Source: Fomes fomentarius
Taxonomy: Eukaryota > Basidiomycota > Agaricomycetes > Polyporales > Polyporaceae
DNA: 64,000 nucleotides
Direction: 5' to 3'
Assembly (NCBI GenBank): GCA_022606135.1
Contig: JABYQN010000008.1
Location: forward strand, 2,418,001 to 2,482,000
A program made the position numbers and the translations under genes. Shown here piece after piece: positions 46,360-57,689 of the stretch. Numbering within the stretch: the first letter of the stretch is position 1; each line of letters begins with the position of its first letter. Under the pieces are notes generated by a model that was not told where the DNA came from, did not search any database, and worked only from the letters and a program-made list of their open reading frames with translations.

Positions 46360-48256
46360 ATGGCGCGCACTAAGCAAACTGCTCAACGTAGCACAGGCCA
46401 GGCTGCTCCCAGGGCAGCACTTACTGGTAAGGCGTTGTCTGGGACGCGCCGCACTTATTGACAGGCCGCTGCTACACTAGGCACAATTCACCGAGTCAGT
46501 CATGCCGAGGACGAAGCCATAATAGACGCATTGACCCACTCCTCGGATGACGAACGTCTGTCGAGCTCCAAACGCAAGCGCGTTAGACGTTCCACACGCA
46601 TTCGGGGCAAGGAAGACAGTAAGTCCCAGTTTTGCAGTCATCAAACTCACGCACCGACATGTCACAGCGGACGCGCAAGTAACCACGCACACGCAACTCC
46701 CGGCAGCAGGGGCACCTCAAGAGACATCCTCCACCGATATCGGACAGACCTCTGACACGGTTAGGCGCACAGTCTCAGACATCTAACCGCACGCTGATAC
46801 CACGCCACAGTTCTGCTACTTATGTACGAACGGGGGGGATGTGATCGCATGCGACGACTGCCCGCGAGTCCTGTGTATGTCCCATGTGCCTCGGGTCAAA
46901 GACATCCCCGAAAACGAGCTCGCACAGTTGGTGTTTGTATGTCCTTCCTGCCACAATCGGGCGCAGATGCGAGATCAGCCGCACCCATACTACGTGAGTT
47001 CGATGCCGTGGTACTCCATGTGACATGCCTGATTGACATTCGACAGGGCCTGTACCGTGTGGTTAACGGACAGCGCGAGCCCTTCCTGCCGGAATTCCTG
47101 GCAGTGCACGCAGTTGGCCGTCGTCCCAGAGACGCGAGGGTGGACACGTCCCCAGTTGTCATCGTGAACCTGCACTTGGCTTCGCTAGCAGACGCTGGTT
47201 CCCCAGCACAAGTCGTGCATGCCACTTTGATGGCTTACTTCTTACGCGACGCAGCCTCGCTGCTGCATTATATTGATGCACCTTACAACCTCCGCTCGAA
47301 TGCCGAAGCAGCTGCCCACCGGAATGGCCTCGACACCGCTCTGCGAGTGCTGGACAGGTCAGTCCTTGTAACAATACTCATTCGATATGAGTTCATGTCA
47401 CCTCCAGGTTTGAACGTGCGCGAGTCTTGTTCTTTGTGTACACGCACTCCGAAGAGTCCACTGGAGACCTGTTCTACGCTCAAGGCCAGGCATCTCTCGA
47501 CCTAAATCAGGTGTGTACGCGGTGTGAGCGCACCGCAATATCATGGCACTGACCTCCCACAGTGGTGGGATGACGTTATATCCCCCGGTCTTCAGCAATG
47601 TGGCAAGCGGCATGAGCTGACAGTTGCCTTGTTGTCGTGCGGCGCGCTCATGGACAACCCCGCCAACTTCTCGATTATCAAGAAGCGCGCTGAACTGTCA
47701 GTCGTCTGTCTCATCTCAAATAATGTCAGGCCTCTTACGATTCTCTAGGATGTCTGCCACCCGGCTGTTCGCCTTCGGTGCGACCGCTGTTCAAGCCGCT
47801 CTCACGGTGCCCTTCTTCATCAATTTTGTGCACCGCGTCTACATTGAGGCGGGCAAGATCGACATCCATCACATCGGAGAACTGTTAACATCGTCTGTCT
47901 ATCTGGGTCGACACACTCCTGTTGTGGTGCTCGCCCCCGATCCGCGCATGGGCGCTGGACTCATTGCACAACGCTACATATGGACTCATCCCACTTTGAA
48001 GCCTTTTGGATCCGAGTTGCCGCTTCAGTGCCCGAAGTGTGGCACAGTCTCGGCCTTGAAGTCAACTCAGGGAAACGCTGGCGTCATTCTCGTCACTTGT
48101 ACCTATCGTGGTCCGAGGAGCAAGAGCGTCGAAGGGACAGGTACCGCCGGCCGGAAGGTGGCATGTGACTACAAGATGGAGCACCGTCTCCCGGAGCAAG
48201 CCACTTTCATCAAGGGCGGCGAACGAGGCCAGTGGGTGGCCCAGCCTATTCATTAG
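46360..48256 (+). CDS. Histone H3-tail-mimic protein with PHD finger
   Basis: Exons 46360-46426, 46481-46618, 46668-46759, 46811-46993, 47047-47357, 47408-47510, 47563-47696 and 47749-48256 close in phase to 511 residues. After the initiator Met the protein starts ARTKQTA, then Q-R, STG, Q-A, APR, A-A, L: 14 of the first 20 positions equal the histone H3 tail. K4, S10 and T11 are kept, while K9, K14 and K18 are Arg or Ala. Next are an acidic stretch (SSDDERLSSS) and a nuclear signal (KRKRVRRSTRIRGK). Residues 101-146 form a PHD-type finger: C101/C104, GGDVIACDDCPR with C113/C116, C121, H124, C143/C146. Fifth and sixth ligands are C and H instead of the usual H and C. The GGD...CDDCPR core resembles PHD fingers that read unmodified H3K4. 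The C-terminal half matches the gene at 34684, including a CPKC pair. Intramolecular tail-finger binding or decoying of H3 enzymes is inference. Confidence 0.85.
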
Positions 48257-48400
48257 ATAGTACTACGTACATCTACTGCCAATGTGATGTTCTTCTGCCT
48301 TGCCACCCTCCGCACAACCGTCTGCCCGCTTCATCGCCGGTAGTATCTTTTTAGGGCCCGTGTATTCAAAGTCGTAACTTCTAACCTCCCTAAAGGTACT

Positions 48401-49691
48401 ATGCCACAGGTACGCCCTCCGCTCGCCTCCCCGGACTTCCCGCCCTTGGCTGTGGCGCTATCATCGGTATGCTCCCCTTCTGCACTCGCTATACTCTCTC
48501 TCCTCTCTCTCCTCCCACGTTAATTTACCGCACCGCACAGTGCAAACCTCTCATAGAAGCAATCTTTCAAACCAATATACGGCCCGACGCCATTCCTCGA
48601 CACCTCTCAGGACGGCCACTTTGGTGAAATGCACAGGGTCACCCAACATCGACCACTGTACAAGCACGCCAACAAGGTTCATCCGGCGGGCAGGAGCTCC
48701 AGCGTGTTGCACCAGTGTGAGCTAGGCAGACACTGCGCCGTGCAGCCTGGGTTTGTCAACCCTGCGCCATCCTGAAGGGGACGCCCTCGTTGTTCCCGAT
48801 GTGCACATGGACTCGTCTCGCGTGCTCATGCTCATGCCTTGCTCCCACCGGTGCCATCGTACCGCACCGCGAGCGCCGCAGAAGGGCTTCCCGGTACTCG
48901 TGCAGAAGGGCCCAGGGACGCAGAACATGGCGCTCCCCCGCTCATGCGGAAGCATGTCCTAGATTGGCAGATTCTCGGAAACAGGAGCGGCACGCTAATT
49001 CGTGATAGTGTCCAGCGTGCATACCATGATCTCATCCAAGTGCAATGCCAGTGCGTCAGGGCTGCAACTTTGGCAGTGGAGCATCGTTGGGTTCGGTTAG
49101 GCTGGGTCCGTCACATCGGGGGCATCCCGACGGTCACGCTCCTCGTTCTTCGTAATGTCCACATCGACTCTTCTGACGTCCTCATGCGTTGCTCAACCGG
49201 TTAGCGTAGTCCCTTGCAGCTGTCGTCGCCTCAGCGGCTCTGTCTGCAACCCTTTGTATCGGACACCGACGGGCTTCCCGGTACTCGTGGAGAAGGACTG
49301 GCACTCGTGCAGTTTAGGGTTCCTTGTCCGCTGCCCGAACCTCACTCCTGAGAGGTTCTTCCTCGCGCCTCACGACAACACTGGACGTGGTCGGGCGGAT
49401 CCTGCGCGCGCCTCGCCCTTGTCTCTTCAAAACCTGTGTGCGTCGCAGCACCATACCAAAGCCCGGTCTTCTCCCCAGCGTGCGAGATATTCACTCCAGT
49501 TCAATACGCCGTCGCTCCGGCCAACGCAGCATCATCTCTATTCGTGTTTCCTCTCCCCCTTCTGCAACACAGAATGCCAGCGTCGAATGCGCGAGGCTGG
49601 TCAGCCTCCTCCCGTTGTCTTGCCTACGATCAGTTTAGCGCATATCTTCACTCCGCGGATGGAGCTGTTAGGCAAGCCGTCTAATGACTAA
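48401..49691 (+). CDS. Possible small multi-exon gene with internal repeat
   Basis: ATG 48401 reads MPQVRPPLASPDFPPLAVAL to 48466, then an intron to 48556 leads in phase to KQSFKPIYGPTPFLDTSQDG and LYKHANKVHPAGRSSSVLHQ. Beyond about 48717 exon joins are unsure. Two diverged blocks recur: VHMDSSRVLM...GFPVLVQK (48800-48910) and VHIDSSDVLM...GFPVLVEK (49155-49290), separated by WQILGNRSGTLIRDSVQRAY. The repeated order suggests duplicated exons. No family recognised; could be decayed. Confidence 0.3.
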
Positions 49692-50630
49692 CTCTTGTAC
49701 CATGATGCGGTTAGCTTTCTCGCACTAACAACGAACTATCGGCGCGACCCGGTCGCACGTCTGTGTACGCCTCGCACTGTGCTTTATGAAGGAGGCTGTC
49801 AGAGATCTGGAGCTCACGGGCCCAATCATGATGCAGCGAACTATACCGCCAGTGTGATAGGCACAGGTCCGCCCCGACCGCAGCTCGGGGGAAAGAAACC
49901 TGAACGTTGAGCACGTTTGTGTCCCGGACGGCCCGCCAGAATTCATGAAGCCTTCCGGCTCCGAGCCCACTTCCGTCCTCCGAGCTCCAGAATCGCCAGT
50001 CGCCCGACCTGCGTCATCTGTTCTCACTTGTAACGCGGCCGGGTACACCTCCCAGTCGGCTACAGCTATAGGTCCCACTACAGGGGCGGGGTTCTGGTGG
50101 CTACTGCTCCCATCTCTCTGACCGCTTTCGCCTTTCGTCTGCCGCAACGTACGATGGGCAAGGGAAGGGAAATCAAACATCCAGCCCTTCGACGTTAGGG
50201 TTTCGTACTATCACGCTTTCATCGGTCGGCCGTCCGCTCGCGCGTGGTCACCTCTTTATAACCGCAATGAGCACAAAGGGCAACGTTGTGGGCGGGACCT
50301 ACACGGCCTCCATTGTCTTTATCGCTCGTACCCATGGCCAATTGGTCATTGGGTTCATTGCTCAGCCACGAGTAAGCAGGTACAGACTTGTGGATACTGG
50401 CAAGCAGGGTGAGGGTGTTCGGCCGTTGGGTCCCCGCCAGGTCTGCAGGGTCAGTACGTGCAGAGGTGCCTGTCGGGTGGCGCATGGTCTTCCCATTGTA
50501 CCTTAGTTCATCAGTATGAGCGACGTGTAATGCAAGGGCCTTGGCACTACGGACCAACGGGCGGGTGCATGGCACTTGTGAGCGAAATGCTGTGACAGAC
50601 AGCCTTGTAAATCTTTCATAGGCATCGGCT
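49692..50630. other. No supportable gene
   Basis: Opposing open frames of 70-150 codons (49725-50180 minus, 50219-50665 minus) lack motifs and splice logic. Left flank of the 147-base satellite. Confidence 0.4.
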
Positions 50631-51420
50631 AGTTGCATGAGCTTGTGCACTGCGGTGACTAACATCTATAAGCCATCCGCTGCAGCTTCGCCAGTTGTGG
50701 CAAGCGACGTTACGGCGTGTATGACAACGGAGACCCATCGGCCGCCCCGTCTATCCCGTGTCGGATGGGCGATACAGCTGCATGAGCTTGTGCGCTGCGG
50801 TTATCTTACATCTCTAAACCCTCGGCTGCAGCCTGGGTCATTTGTGAGAAGCGACGCTACGGCGTGTATGACATCGTAGACCCATCGGCCGCCCCGTCTA
50901 TCCCGTGTCGGATGGGCGATACAGCTGCATGAGCTTGTGCGCTGCGGTTATCTTACATCTCTAAACCCTCGGCTGCAGCCTGGGTCATTTGTGAGAAGCG
51001 ACGCTACGGCGTGTATGACATCGTAGACCCATCGGCCGCCCCGTCTATCCCGTGTCGGATGGGCGATACAGCTGCATGAGCTTGTGCGCTGCGGTTATCT
51101 TACATCTCTAAACCCTCGGCTGCAGCCTGGGTCATTTGTGAGAAGCGACGCTACGGCGTGTATGACATCGTAGACCCATCGGCCGCCCCGTCTATCCCGT
51201 GTCGGATGGGCGATACAGCTGCATGAGCTTGTGCGCTGCGGTTATCTTACATCTCTAAACCCTCGGCTGCAGCCTGGGTCATTTGTGAGAAGCGACGCTA
51301 CGGCGTGTATGACATCGTAGACCCATCGGCCGCCCCGTCTATCCCGTGTCGGATGGGCGATACAGCTGCATGAGCTTGTGCGCTGCGGTTATCTTACATC
51401 TCTAAGCCATCCGCTGCAGC
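50631..51420. repeat. 147-base satellite
   Basis: Four perfect or near-perfect units start (CTGCATGAGCTTGTGCGCTG) at 50778, 50925, 51072 and 51219, each exactly 147 bases. Diverged half-related units flank them at 50636-50777 (GCCATCCGCTGCAGCTTCGC) and 51366-51560. CGCTACGGCGTGTATGACA and CCCGTCTATCCCGTGTCGGA are the most conserved parts. Confidence 0.95.
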
Positions 51421-51594
51421 TTGCCCTGTTGTGGCAAGCGACGAGGCAAATTCGTCAGTCTGCTTGTTGACGTTACAGCAGTCAGGCACGCATGAACTGC
51501 AGCCTTACGCTATGGCGTGTATGACAACCTACATAGGTAGTCCGCCCCGTCTATCGTTCATAGGTACATCTCACCCTACTAGTACAGCACATGC

Positions 51595-52693
51595 GTGAGG
51601 AAGCATCGTATTCATCAGCTCAAGTATCCGCAGCCTCACCTAGCTGTATATCCGGATATCTCACTGGTAGAGGCGCAGCGTTCCATCTATTGTCAGTCGT
51701 GCAGCAGTTCTTTGTACGCGGAGCATTATATACGACGTTTCCATGCTCCCCCCTTACTCTTTACAACTAACCCCCCTGCTCAAACACAACTCGCCACCGT
51801 AATAGACGTCACGAACGAACGAAGGTATTACCCACAGGACCTTGTGTTGCACAATCCCAGCCAAATGGATGGATATCCGGAAAGTTGTGTATACACTTTG
51901 GGTTTTCATCGTCAACCTGGTCCCCCAAACATAAGTCCATACTCCGGTTTGCCCCAGGAAGCAGCAAATTACCAGCCCACCGAGGCTGTTCCTCCAGCCC
52001 TAGTGAGTGTCGTGTATTAGTTGCACCCACGTTGCGCTCAGCATTTGTCAGGATATCTCTCTTTCTTGGCAGCGCATTCCATGCGTGCGTTATGCCGCGG
52101 GAAGGGTTAGCCGCGCCAAACACACAAACGTCACGGTATGTTTCAATCGTCGGGTGGGAGGAGTGTTAGAGGAAGGCGTCATGTTAGCGGCGCTGTTGGA
52201 GAAGCGCAGCTCACTAGATCTGGTGAATGGGCAAGCACCCGGGTTGCCTGAAGATGTCGCTGCCAAGATCTCCATCAGGATTGAGGTATTGACAATTACT
52301 TTACCCGCAAAAGACCCTGACTGACCAAACATGGCCCTAGTTCCCCGGGTGCGTGCCATATACCAGGCAGATCATGTCCCGCAGGTCAATTAAAACGGCC
52401 GAAACTATCTCTCTCCTGACACTCGCTGACAAGATTACGCAAGAGACCTCCAGGTTTATGGTTCGTATCTTGGCTGTTGCTCATTCCAGACCGACAGACG
52501 TGCTGACTGTCTGCAGGCTAGGACTATTCAGGCTCACAAACCTCTCATCCATGACGGCATTGTGATAGAAACCAAGGATCTATTGCTATGCAGCCTCTAC
52601 AGAGCATCGTCAGGTTCGTGGGTTCCGGAGTTCAAGGTACCCCGCTGGAATCTGCCACCTGACGGTTGTGGTTGGCAGCGTGAACTTGCTTGA
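51595..52693 (+). CDS. Unrecognised protein, four phase-consistent exons
   Basis: Exons up to 52002, 52052-52285, 52341-52460 and 52517-52693 all join at codon borders, giving about 312 residues and a stop at 52691-52693. The 5' end is unsettled: the frame is open back to 51583 without an ATG, and the ATG at 51591 is in another frame, so a first exon is likely further upstream in the satellite flank. Visible features: YCQSCSSSLYAEHYIRRFH (possible C-x2-C...H...H finger), YYPQDLVLHNPSQMDGYPES, VRYAAGRVSRAKHTNVTVCF and ITQETSRFMARTIQAHKPLI. No family recognised; the finger-like start loosely recalls the OrsD gene. Confidence 0.45.
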
Positions 52694-54323
52694 CTGACTC
52701 GCACACTTGCAGCATGTATTATATAGTTTGTGAATAGTACGTGGGATGGTTAGAGCAAACAGATTGGCGCCGCAGAGCAGGCTGCCATTGGAGACAAAGC
52801 TACATCGCTACGCATGCATGTAAGTAGGCTCTCTTGCAAGCGGCCAGTCCAATGTGGTTATGACCATCCAGACCATCTTCAGTTTAACCAACTTGAACGC
52901 GCCAGTGTCGCCAGCTGTGTAGTTGTTCTCGGATCGACGAGTACAGGTCACTGGCATATCGCCAGGGTTAGTACCGTCGGGCTCCATGTCGTCTCCAGGC
53001 CTTCGGGCAACTCGACGGTCGTTGGATATGCGTAGATAATGAGGTGCCCACTATGTCAAGCAACAAATCGATCAACCAGATCATACCTTGTGTGTGCTCT
53101 TCAGGCGTCGCCACCCCAACAGGTGATGTGGTTAGACTTGGCGATGCCCTCAATGCTCACACTATACGTTATAACATCTAATTCGCGAATCAGGTTGTTC
53201 CTCAAGTGCGGCTTGGACCCATCCCTTTCCAACCACCATCTAGTCATCCCATCCAGTCTAAATACGCACGGCCCACCGGAACGTCCTGACTGGTCCCAAG
53301 ACACCTGTGGAGGTCCCTCGACCCTGACGACTTGCTTCCTGGCGGGTGCGCATACAAGCCTACGTCCTGCTGATCCATACCTCTTCCTCCGCTTTGTTTG
53401 CGGCCGTCACCACCCTATACTTACACTCTTACCTACTACATAGTCTAGAATAGTTTGTCAGTCCGTCACATCAGCAGTGTAATTGCTGTCCATTCAAGTT
53501 CTTGGTCTGTAACGTTGCGACACCCAGGCAGGGATCGAGAACCTGGACAAGATCTGTTTTACCGCAATGAAGATAGCCAAGATGGCCAGCGCTCCGAGAT
53601 TCGCGCTTGAAGATACATCACCCGACTCCTGTGCCGTGACGGAGGGTTAATGAGGGTGTGTCCCACTTCTATGCTGTCGGACCTTGTCTCTCTTCCTCTC
53701 GTACGCCGTGCGTCAGCTGTACCAGTCTCTGTGTCCCCCTTGGCATCTACGCTCTTGTGCTTTACCGGGTTACCTCCATACGGTCACTCCAGTGCTCGTT
53801 CACGTCGGACAGCGCGCGCGACTCGCGGCACACACAATGCCCAGCGCATACCCGCCTCCGGCAGGGTTGTCGGGGAGGTTGTAGGGCATGTAGCATGGCG
53901 ACCTCTCTGCAGTAGGAACTACGGGCAGCTCACGTAACTACGACCGTCTTCCGATAGGTCTCTCAGCGGCACTACCACGACTTCCACATCCCGCTACAGC
54001 GACATCACCACCACGACCACCACATTCTAACGGCACCGTCACCGTGACCTTCCCATTTCGGACTCCCATAGTTACGCGCTACGATACGTCTCGTTTGTCT
54101 AGACGAACCAACGCCAGTCCACGGCGATGGCACGCGAGCCCCGTCCCACCTCGTCCTCCGTACCTCTGTACTTCGCCTTACACCTTCGAATCAAGTCTTC
54201 GTCCTCAGATCTCGCCGGGCTCGGGCCACAGCCCGTTACACACATCCCACCACTCACAACCCTCCTCCGATCACTTCACCTGCAGTACTGCCATCGCTAA
54301 CGCCTACACCATTCACCATCAAC
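52694..54323. other. No supportable gene
   Basis: Several frames (52814-53035, 53039-53443, 53650-53937, 54044-54415) are open but unmotivated, with no good splice joins. The stretch separates the accessory genes from the transposon remnants. Confidence 0.4.
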
Positions 54324-54686
54324 ATGAATGTCACGCAGCGACCACAGTTTGCGGGCAAAATCAACAAGCACCAGCCGAAACAATTCCTGCCCGACCTCAA
54401 CCAGTACATAATTGAGCGGCAGATCACGGATTGTAAGACGAGATGCTTGACGTTCGGCAAAGCGATGAAGGTCGAGAACCAGGCAGACGAACGGTTCCAG
54501 TCTTTGTATCTGACCAAGCGGGCGGCGGACTGGGACTGGCTGCAGGATAAATTCAAGGCGAAGTGGATCAAGGTGCAGGCATCAGGGATGTCGCACCCGA
54601 CGCCCTGGAGTACCTTGTTCATCAGCCAAAACCCGGATTGCCCATGGCGCTTGCGACAAGGGTGTCCGGTCAGGAACGCTTGGTAG
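54324..54686 (+). mobile_element. Retrotransposon gag-like fragment
   Basis: A 120-codon frame from an ATG has AMKVENQADERFQSLYLTKR then AADWDWLQDKFKAKW. The pattern (hydrophobic-x-G/T-x-A-x-x-W...L...F...W) is that of Ty3/gypsy capsid segments. No zinc knuckle, protease or reverse transcriptase follows, and no LTR was found, so at most it is a fragment. Chance similarity is possible. Confidence 0.3.
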
Positions 54687-54984
54687 GCCTTGCGAGCGTT
54701 CGGGCCGTGCTTAGGACCGGTGAGCGCATGAGAGCGGGGCATATCAGACGTATGGGAGTCGCACGCAGCCAGTACCGTTCGGTCAGTGTACTCGCACTTC
54801 ATGATCTTCAACACGATACACATGCCGACATAGATTATTTCTGTAGGGGCCTCGGATGACAGGATCGGCCATGAGAGCTCAGCAGTTACAGTACACCGTC
54901 AATGTATATGTATTCAACTACAATGTGGTCTCGTCTCCAAGGTACATGCGGGCCCCCGCCTCATCCTCCCCGTCCTCCAGACCC

Positions 54985-56108
54985 TAGTCGGGATCGGAGT
55001 CAGTATCACTTTCACCTTCTCGGGATCCTGCCCCTCCATGATTAATCCCTATGCCCACCCCATTATCTTCCAGATCGCACTCGTCCCCCGATGCGAAATC
55101 CACATGTGGTTCTTCCTCGTACGAGTCGGGCTCCATACCAGCAGAAGCGTCGTGTGAGCCTAATGAGACCGCATTGCCGATCTCGCTACTGCCTTCTTCC
55201 GATTCTTCTGGGCCGGATTTGTACAGAGCGGTTGACGCGATCAGATGCAAGATGATCTGCTCATGTCCCACAGCACCCCCAAGATACGACTTGAATAGAT
55301 CGCGGTCAGACCACCTAACCATCAATTAGTTAAACAGCGTCAGGTATGAGGGACAGAACACAGTAGAGGATACAGTGTGACATACATTCCAATGTAGAGG
55401 TATTTCCAGTCATCCTGCCGACGATCACTCCGTGTAATAGTCAATCCTGGACGACCATTGTCGGCACGAAGATGATGAAAGGCAGGGATGAGATCGACTC
55501 CACGAAGGATCTTGTCTGGGTCGATGAATGCGAACGGCTCCTCACTGATGTGCGCAAACTCCGGCCTATGTGGACGGCGGACTGCGAATTCACCTGAAGC
55601 CCAAGCATCGTAGTCTAACCAAAGTATCCCGAGCACCTGAAAAAAAGAGTCATGCCACTGGCGCATATCGTATGATGTGTAGTTCATGCGCATGACCTTG
55701 TGTAAATACAGTCTGTTGGCCCGAATGCGAAGAGTATTGAGCTCCTCGCGCGAGGGCTCAGAGCTGTCATCGCGGCCATGCTTCTTGAGTCTGAGTACAA
55801 AATCCTGCAAAGTACATGATAGGTTGAGCTGTTCAAGTGCTGTGAGTAGATCGAAGACAGACTTTGCAAGCTGGGTCCCCGTTATTAGATGCAACAAGTT
55901 GTAAGATGTCGACAGCATACCGCTTCTCCTGCGAGATGTCGTAATGATGTTGGGGGGAGGATAAACCAAGCGGTTTGGCATCACGGAAGCGGAGACGCAG
56001 ACACTCCGATCGAGCCTTCTTCGGGCCATGCATCTTCCCGATAGGGCGTGTCTTCTCAAGAATTGCACCTGAGCGTTGAGAGTATGGCTTCGCGTCTCTG
56101 CTGCGCAC
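54985..56108 (-). pseudogene. C-terminal remnant of a Plavaka-type (CACTA superfamily) transposase
   Basis: On the minus strand: RIRANRLYLHKVMRMNYTSY-DMR, EPFAFIDPDKILRGVDLIPA-FHH, DWKYLYIGM, then after an intron WSDRDLFKSYLGGAVGH and an acidic tail ending at 54985. These are the hallmark C-terminal motifs of basidiomycete Plavaka transposases (H-K-V-x-R-x-N-Y-T-[S/T]-Y-D; DP-x-x-[I/V]-[I/L]-R-G-x-x-L-I-P-A-F; DRD-x-[F/M]...Y-L-G-G-x-V-G-H). Between the first and second motif the usual 60-80 residues (the HPYWYAR...FLWVRW part) are mostly missing, so this copy has an internal deletion. The catalytic region upstream was not found. Non-autonomous or dead. Confidence 0.8.
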
Positions 56109-57689
56109 CGAGCTGACTAACTAATGTTGAGTTTTTGTTAGTATGCGAGTAGAAGCGTTTGATACACCGATGCTCAAGCTCTCCCTAGTAGGACAACGAT
56201 GATTCAAATATTCAATACGGGTTGGTAGGCTGATGGCAACGCACCGTCTGAGTGGTGAAGTTATCAGTGGTTCTAAATGGGCGTATAGCAGCAGGGTAGT
56301 CGGCGAGGCGGTGATACTTGTACGTGCTCAAGTTGAGCTGCTTCAGCCTACAAGGGGGACTAGACTGCGTATAGCATTGAGGGGTCGAGGTCGTTGGTCG
56401 GGTCGATCGAGTCGATGGTTTGGCAGCAGATGCTGCAGTGCGACGGTGTCGAGCAAGTGTCTCCTTTGGGAGCTCGCGTGTGTCATATTCGGAGCATACA
56501 TCACGGCAAAGAATGGCATGACCTACCCCAGACCACGTGTCATCGTCTCGAAGAAAGATAGAGTTGACTCCGAACGAAGGCGCAGCTTGGCGAGGGTGTG
56601 CCAAGTGGCGAGGACAAAGATCAGTTCGCGGACGACTTTGTTGGCACTTGGAGGGAGGAGACCTTCAAGCACTGGATATGCGCCCCAGTTTGGTGACCCA
56701 GTCAGTGTTTAGTGCGTTGTTACATAGTTACTCCATAATACATGGTTCTTCATGGCAGATACATTTCAGCCCAACCTCTGTATCGTGTCCCGGCCCAAGG
56801 TTGGGACTTGGGCGAAGCTGTTCGAGGGTGTTAGCTGAAGTCTTATGGGCAACATGCACTATTTGGCTCTTACCGTCGGTCCAGCTCCTGGAAACAAGTG
56901 CCGCCAGCTGCAATAAGCATTCGAATGAAGTGAGTAAAGTTTGCCTTACATACACCCAATTCAAACCCATGCATCAGATCAGGGAGAAGCATATATCAAG
57001 ATGTACATGGCTCGCAATCAACATATGCTACGCGGACATCCCACATACACAGGATTATCAAAACAGCAGGAACAATGCAACAGCTGAGGACATTAGAGAC
57101 ACTTAGGGTGGCGCAAAAACAAGGTTTTTGTTGGAGGCAAGCTGTCTGCATGTGCTGGACACATTCAGTTTGATGACGGTAGACCACCATCCAAGCTCCA
57201 CTGCCGAAGCACAGTAAATTTCTGAGAGTACACAAGCTAGCCAACCATGATCTACACGTGGAATCAAGATCAGAGCAATCTGGACCACAGGAAGACGGTG
57301 ATGGATGTGGTACTACAGACGTAATAAGCAGAAGCTGGGTAAACATGACAAGGCATCTGATTTCAAGGCCACATGTCATAGTTTTGAGAGTGATGATCTT
57401 GAATCTATAACCCTGAACATGGAGGAGCTACTGCTTGGATTAATGACCAATTGGACAATTCAGAGCAGTGGATGGATCTTTTCAGTGTTTTCAGTATTGA
57501 ATTTGACCACTGACAATAGAAAAGCTGACAATATCTTCTTTGGTGCCCCAGAACCTTTCAAGCAACAGTGAGTAGATGCAATAATTAATGCGGTTAGGTT
57601 AGGAGATGATCTGACAAAGGTTTTTCTGTCCCATCCATTCCAAAAGAGCTTGTATAGCAACGCTAACTCTAAATTGATGTAACCCATCC
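56109..57689. other. Upstream flank of the transposase remnant, unresolved
   Basis: The minus frame at 56212-56604 (DDDTWSGVGHAILCRDVC, LPKETLARHRRTA) may be a decayed N-terminal exon of the transposase, by the C...T-x-x-R-H pattern, but joins are not visible. From about 57100 composition turns AT-rich; the plus frame 57305-57571 has no motif. Confidence 0.35.

Noticed and set aside
46427..46459. Read-through of exon 1 of the H3-mimic gene (continuing G-K-A, also H3-like at K23-A24)
   Set aside because: The frame stops at TGA within 12 codons, whereas splicing at GTAAGG (46427) joins seven further exons in phase.
48062..48253. Minus-strand and other frames overlapping the last PHD-gene exon
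   Set aside because: Shadow frames of a well-supported exon.
50219..51420. Minus-strand frame of 148 codons entering the 147-base satellite
   Set aside because: No motif, built partly from repeat sequence, no splice or promoter support.
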